Assembly (NCBI GenBank): GCA_002886105.1 | Contig: CP025776.1 | Location: 1,240,001 to 1,304,000, forward strand | Length of the DNA stretch: 64,000 bases | Source of the DNA: Enterobacter sp. EA-1 | Lineage (GTDB): Bacteria; Pseudomonadota; Gammaproteobacteria; Enterobacterales; Enterobacteriaceae | Direction: 5' to 3' | Shown: one piece after another, positions 57,765 through 64,000 of the stretch | Layout: each line of letters starts with the position of its first letter | Numbering within the stretch: the first letter of the stretch is position 1 | Program-made: the position numbers and the translations under genes | Notes under the pieces: model-generated | What the model saw: only the letters and a program-made list of their open reading frames with translations | Told to the model about the DNA's origin: nothing | The model's database searches: none

Positions 57765-58739
57765 ATGGCGAACATGTTTGCCCTGATCCCGCAGTGATCG
57801 CGACGCTGGTGACGGGACTTTTATGGTGCCTGGATAAGTTTATTTTTGCACCAAAACGCCGGGAACGTCAGGCCACCGCGCAAATTGCGACAGGTGATGC
57901 CCTTGATAAAAAAACGCTGAAGAAAATCGGTCCGAAGCCCGGCTGGCTGGAGACCGGTGCTTCTATTTTCCCGGTGCTGGCGATTGTACTGATCGTGCGT
58001 TCGTTTATTTTTGAGCCGTTCCAGATCCCCTCCGGTTCAATGATGCCGACGCTGCTGATTGGCGATTTTATCCTTGTGGAGAAATTCGCTTACGGTATTA
58101 AAGATCCGATCTACCAGAAAACGCTGATCGCGACCGGTCATCCGAAACGCGGTGATATTGCGGTGTTTAAATACCCGGACGATCCGCGCACCGGATTACA
58201 TCAAGCGTGTGGTTGGTGTACTGGCGACAAAGTCAGTTACGATCCGGTCAGCAAGCAGGTTACCGTGCAGCCAAACTGCAGCTCCGGCCGGTGCGACAAC
58301 GCGCTGCCGATCACCTACAGCAATGTGGAAGCCAGTGACTTTGTGCAGACCTTTGGTCGCCGCTCCGGCGGTGAAGCAAGCAGCGGGTTCTTCCAGTTGC
58401 CTAAAAGCGAAACCATGGCGGACGGCATTCGTCTGACGGAGCGCAAAGAGACCACTGGGGGGAGGTGACGCACCGTATTCTGACTGTGCCGATCGCCCGG
58501 GATCAGCTTGGCATTTATTACCGTCAGCCGGGGCAGCAACTGGCAACGTGGATTGTGCCGCCGGTCACTATTTCATGATGGGCGATAACCGCGATAACAG
58601 TGCTGACAGCCGTTATTGGGGCTTCGTACCGGAAGCGAATCTTGTTGGCCGTGCAACGGCAATCTGGATGAGTTTCGAAAAACAAGAAGGTGAATGGCCG
58701 ACAGGCGTACGACTGAATCGTATCGGCGGAATTCATTAA
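57765..58739 (+). CDS. lepB: Signal peptidase I
   Basis: Cleaves signal peptides at the periplasmic face. An N-terminal membrane anchor, a second helix ([20 protein letters not shown]), then the catalytic Ser in [20 protein letters not shown]. The catalytic Lys region ([14 protein letters not shown]) is broken at 58191-58225, and [20 protein letters not shown] is intact. About 324 aa. Other breaks lie at 57788, 58290, 58455 and 58560. Confidence 0.95.
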
Positions 58740-58870
58740 TTAACGGGCGCAATTATTCCCGTTGCGCCCTGGAATTATTTCCGCGATTATTCCCCTCAGA
58801 CTAACGACAACCCCCTCGTTGCGTATAGAATATTCCCCCCGAAGTTTAAGGCTGGCTCCTCCGGGCGCCA

Positions 58871-58918
58871 CAGCACACGAAACCGCGTTGGTTGTTCTCA
58901 GGTCGGTTTCGTGTGCTG
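58871..58918 (+). promoter_or_regulatory. rnc leader hairpin, RNase III autoregulation site
   Basis: CAGCACACGAAACCG (58871-58885) pairs perfectly with CGGTTTCGTGTGCTG (58904-58918), a 15-bp stem in the rnc leader. In E. coli RNase III cleaves such a stem in its own leader to lower rnc-era-recO expression. The promoter region around 58780-58830 contains TATAGAATATTC, a possible -10. Confidence 0.75.
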
Positions 58919-58949
58919 CATTGTTGACGCATTTATTTATTGGTATCGC

Positions 58950-60535
<1,586 letters not shown>

Positions 60536-60568
60536 AGCGCTAATGGCCTGACAGACGACGAGAACACT

Positions 60569-61276
60569 ATGGAAGGATGGCAGCGCGCATTCGTCCTCCA
60601 TTCCCGTCCGTGGAGCGAAACCAGCCTGATGCTGGACGTCTTCACGGAAGAGTCGGGCCGCGTGCGCCTTGTTGCGAAAGGCGCACGTTCCAAACGCTCA
60701 AACCTTAAAGGCGCATTACAGCCTTTTACCCCTCTGCTGGTGCGCTTTGGCGGGCGTGGCGAAGTCAAAACGCTGCGCAGCGCTGAAGCAGTTTCGCTGG
60801 CGCTGCCGCTCAGCGGCATCACGCTCTACAGCGGCCTCTATGTTAATGAACTTATTGCCCGCGTGCTGGAGCATGAAACCCGCTTCTCCGAACTCTTCTT
60901 CGACTATTTACACTGTATTCAGGCACTGGCGGGCGTAACCGGCACGCCGGAACCTGTGCTGCGTCGCTTTGAGCTGGCGCTGCTCGGGCATCTGGGTTAT
61001 GGCGTTGATTTCCTGCACTGTGCGGGCAGCGGCGAACCGGTGGATGACCTGATGACCTATCGCTACCGGGAAGAGAAAGGGTTTATTGCCAGCGTAGTGA
61101 TGGATAACAGCACCTTCACCGGCCGGCACCTGCGTGCGCTGGCGGAGCGTGAATTCCCGGATGCTGATACGCTGCGCGCTGCAAAGCGCTTTACCCGTAT
61201 CGCGTTAAAGCCGTATCTTGGAGGCAAGCCGTTAAAAAGCCGGGAACTGTTCCGGCAGTTTATGCCGAAGCGATAA
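60569..61276 (+). CDS. recO: Recombination mediator RecO
   Basis: One of the few long frames with no break: [40 protein letters not shown] and [20 protein letters not shown]. The N-terminal OB fold is followed by a helical domain. 235 aa, close to E. coli RecO (242). It loads RecA on SSB-coated DNA together with RecR. Confidence 0.95.
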   Translation: MEGWQRAFVLHSRPWSETSLMLDVFTEESGRVRLVAKGARSKRSNLKGALQPFTPLLVRFGGRGEVKTLRSAEAVSLALPLSGITLYSGLYVNELIARVLEHETRFSELFFDYLHCIQALAGVTGTPEPVLRRFELALLGHLGYGVDFLHCAGSGEPVDDLMTYRYREEKGFIASVVMDNSTFTGRHLRALAEREFPDADTLRAAKRFTRIALKPYLGGKPLKSRELFRQFMPKR

Positions 61277-61333
61277 CGGAAAAGATCAGGCCGTGCGAGG
61301 CGAAGACCGCGCCGGAACCAATGAAAACACTGA

Positions 61334-62725
<1,392 letters not shown>

Positions 62726-62752
62726 TCAGAAACATCACTAACAGGGCGGGCA

Positions 62753-63618
62753 TTATACGATGATTCCCTGCTCAAACCAGTTTTTTACCAGCTCCTCACT
62801 GTGGCGAATGCGTTCCGGCGCATGCTCCAGATCCTGCTGCACCAGCGCCATAAACAGTAAGTCTGTCAGCATCATTTGCGCGCTGGTGGAGGAGATGGCC
62901 GCGCTGCGTGTCGCCTGCTCTTCGGCGATGGTGTAAAGGCAATGCGTCGCCCGTTGTTGCAGGGCGTTGGGGGTAAAGCCGGTAATGGCGAGGATTTTAC
63001 CGCCCACGCGCAGGGTTTCATCGGCTGCCATATTGATTTCACGCCGTTCACCGGAATAAGAAACCGGTAACAGCAGATCGCCGGGGATCCATTGCCTGCA
63101 CGGTCGCCAGCAGGGCGTGCATATCCTGTTCCACCACGGCGTTAAGACCAATTTTCATCAACTTCCAGCCGAAATTACGGGCAACCAACCCGGAAGCGCC
63201 AATACCGGTCAGAATAATGCGCCGCGCCTCGCGCAGCAGCCGCACGCTTTCCAGCAGCTTCTCTTCACTGTTGACATCCAGTGAGGCGTGCATGGCGCTC
63301 TGGTACTCTTTGATCAGTTTTTCACCCACCACACGCAGCGGATCGTCGCCACGTATCTGGTTATGCACGGGCACAGACCGAGTTGGTGTTGCTGGCCAGC
63401 GCTTCGCTGATGGCCAGTTTCATCGCCGGAAATCCTTTGAAATCCATTTTCTGGGCGAATTTCACGACGCTCGACTGGCTAACGCCCGCCTCGGCGGCCA
63501 ACTGTTGCGAACTTAAATGGCGCGCGCGATCGGGGTTTTCCAGCAGAAATTCCGCCAGCTTTTATCGCTCTGCGCCGGGGCCAGAATAGCGCTGACGGAT
63601 GCGAATTAAACAGTTCAT
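62753..63618 (-). CDS. yfhH: RpiR/MurR-family transcriptional regulator YfhH
   Basis: An N-terminal RpiR helix-turn-helix (MNCLIRIRQRYSGLAQSDKK, AAEAGVSQSSVVKFAQKMDF) is followed by a SIS sugar-binding domain (EARRIILTGIGASGLVARNF, PGDLLLPVSYSGERREINMA). About 285 aa. Breaks lie at 63563-63580, 63372-63380, 63093 and 62775. In E. coli the gene lies in the same place, next to yfhL; the target is unknown. Confidence 0.9.
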
Positions 63619-63741
63619 AGGATCTCCGGAGGCAATCACAACTCATACAAAAGACAGAATTTAATATTCCATTCATTGATTGTTATTATGAATTAAAAAT
63701 TCTTTCACGACAAAGTATCACAACCCGGCATTTGATAGCGA

Positions 63742-64000
63742 TCAAGTGGATCCTTCGGCGCTATGTCTTTTCACCTTGGCCGAGTTATCGAGCTGACGAA
63801 TGGCCGGGATCAGGCTGGCTGCAAACGTCGCGATGGCCACCGCCCCCGCTGACGCCATTAATACATTGCTGCTGCCGTAATGCATGGCCAGCGGCCCGGC
63901 TGCCAGTTCGCCAACCGGAATCGCAATAAACGATCCCATTGCGTCGTACGCATAGACGCGCGCCAGTTTTTCTGGCGGTATATGGGTTTGCAGCGACTGC
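63742..64000 (-). CDS. MFS transporter, C-terminal part (runs off the window)
   Basis: The last 86 or so residues of a major facilitator protein: THIPPEKLARVYAYDAMGSF, IAIPVGELAAGPLAMHYGSS, then VLMASAGAVAIATFAASLIP, with two membrane helices and a short polar tail. The THIPPEKLARVYAYD segment suggests an MFS drug or metabolite exporter. The start lies beyond position 64000, and the substrate cannot be judged. Confidence 0.75.
   Translation of the reverse strand, partial: QSLQTHIPPEKLARVYAYDAMGSFIAIPVGELAAGPLAMHYGSSNVLMASAGAVAIATFAASLIPAIRQLDNSAKVKRHSAEGST

Overview
The window is a chromosomal segment from a member of the Enterobacteriaceae, most like the Enterobacter/Kosakonia/Klebsiella clade. 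From aroF rightward the gene order follows the Escherichia coli 58-59 min region: aroF-tyrA, pheA-pheL, raiA, bamD, rluD-yfiH-clpB, a ribosomal RNA operon with tRNA-Glu, kgtP, yfiM, pssA, patZ, tapT, trxC, yfiF, ung, grcA, srmB, trmN6, nadB, rpoE-rseABC, lepA-lepB-rnc-era-recO-pdxJ-acpS, yfhL, yfhH. The 16S and protein sequences look enteric but do not fix the genus.

Positions 1 to about 20,800 are a P2/186-family prophage, read from its late end to its integrase. On the minus strand lie ogr, D, U, T, E/E', FII, FI, a fibre region with three gpH-type tail fibres and two gpG-type chaperones, I, J, W, V, R, the lysis genes (lysC, lysB, endolysin K, holin) and X. Then come an SOS-box-controlled small gene, the replication endonuclease A, small early genes and a Cox-like gene. 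On the plus strand are a CI-type repressor and the integrase. The whole capsid and packaging block (Q, P, O, N, M, L) and the tail-completion gene S are missing, so the element looks like a tail-only, tailocin-like derivative that still has replication, integration and SOS-responsive parts. Each fibre or chaperone unit has its own Ogr-type promoter motif and its own terminator.

Almost every gene here is broken by small indels, even invariant rRNA, ClpB and LepA. Most breaks fall where relatives carry CCAGG or CCTGG. The 16S rRNA, 5S rRNA and tRNA-Glu are altered at these same sites, and intact CCWGG is scarce (about two dozen by eye in 64 kb). The best reading is systematic sequencing error at Dcm-type (CCWGG) methylated sites plus homopolymer error, not mass pseudogenisation. 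CDS entries therefore give the span of the probable intact gene and note where the deposited frame breaks.

Between the prophage and aroF sits a DUF2946/PepSY membrane-protein pair, in place of the yfiLRNB genes of E. coli. Host regulatory sites that can be read directly include TyrR boxes (aroF), the pheL attenuator, a CRP site (raiA), a sigma32 promoter (clpB), an rrn P1 promoter, an FNR box (grcA), two NadR boxes (nadB), a sigmaE promoter (rpoE) and the rnc leader hairpin.
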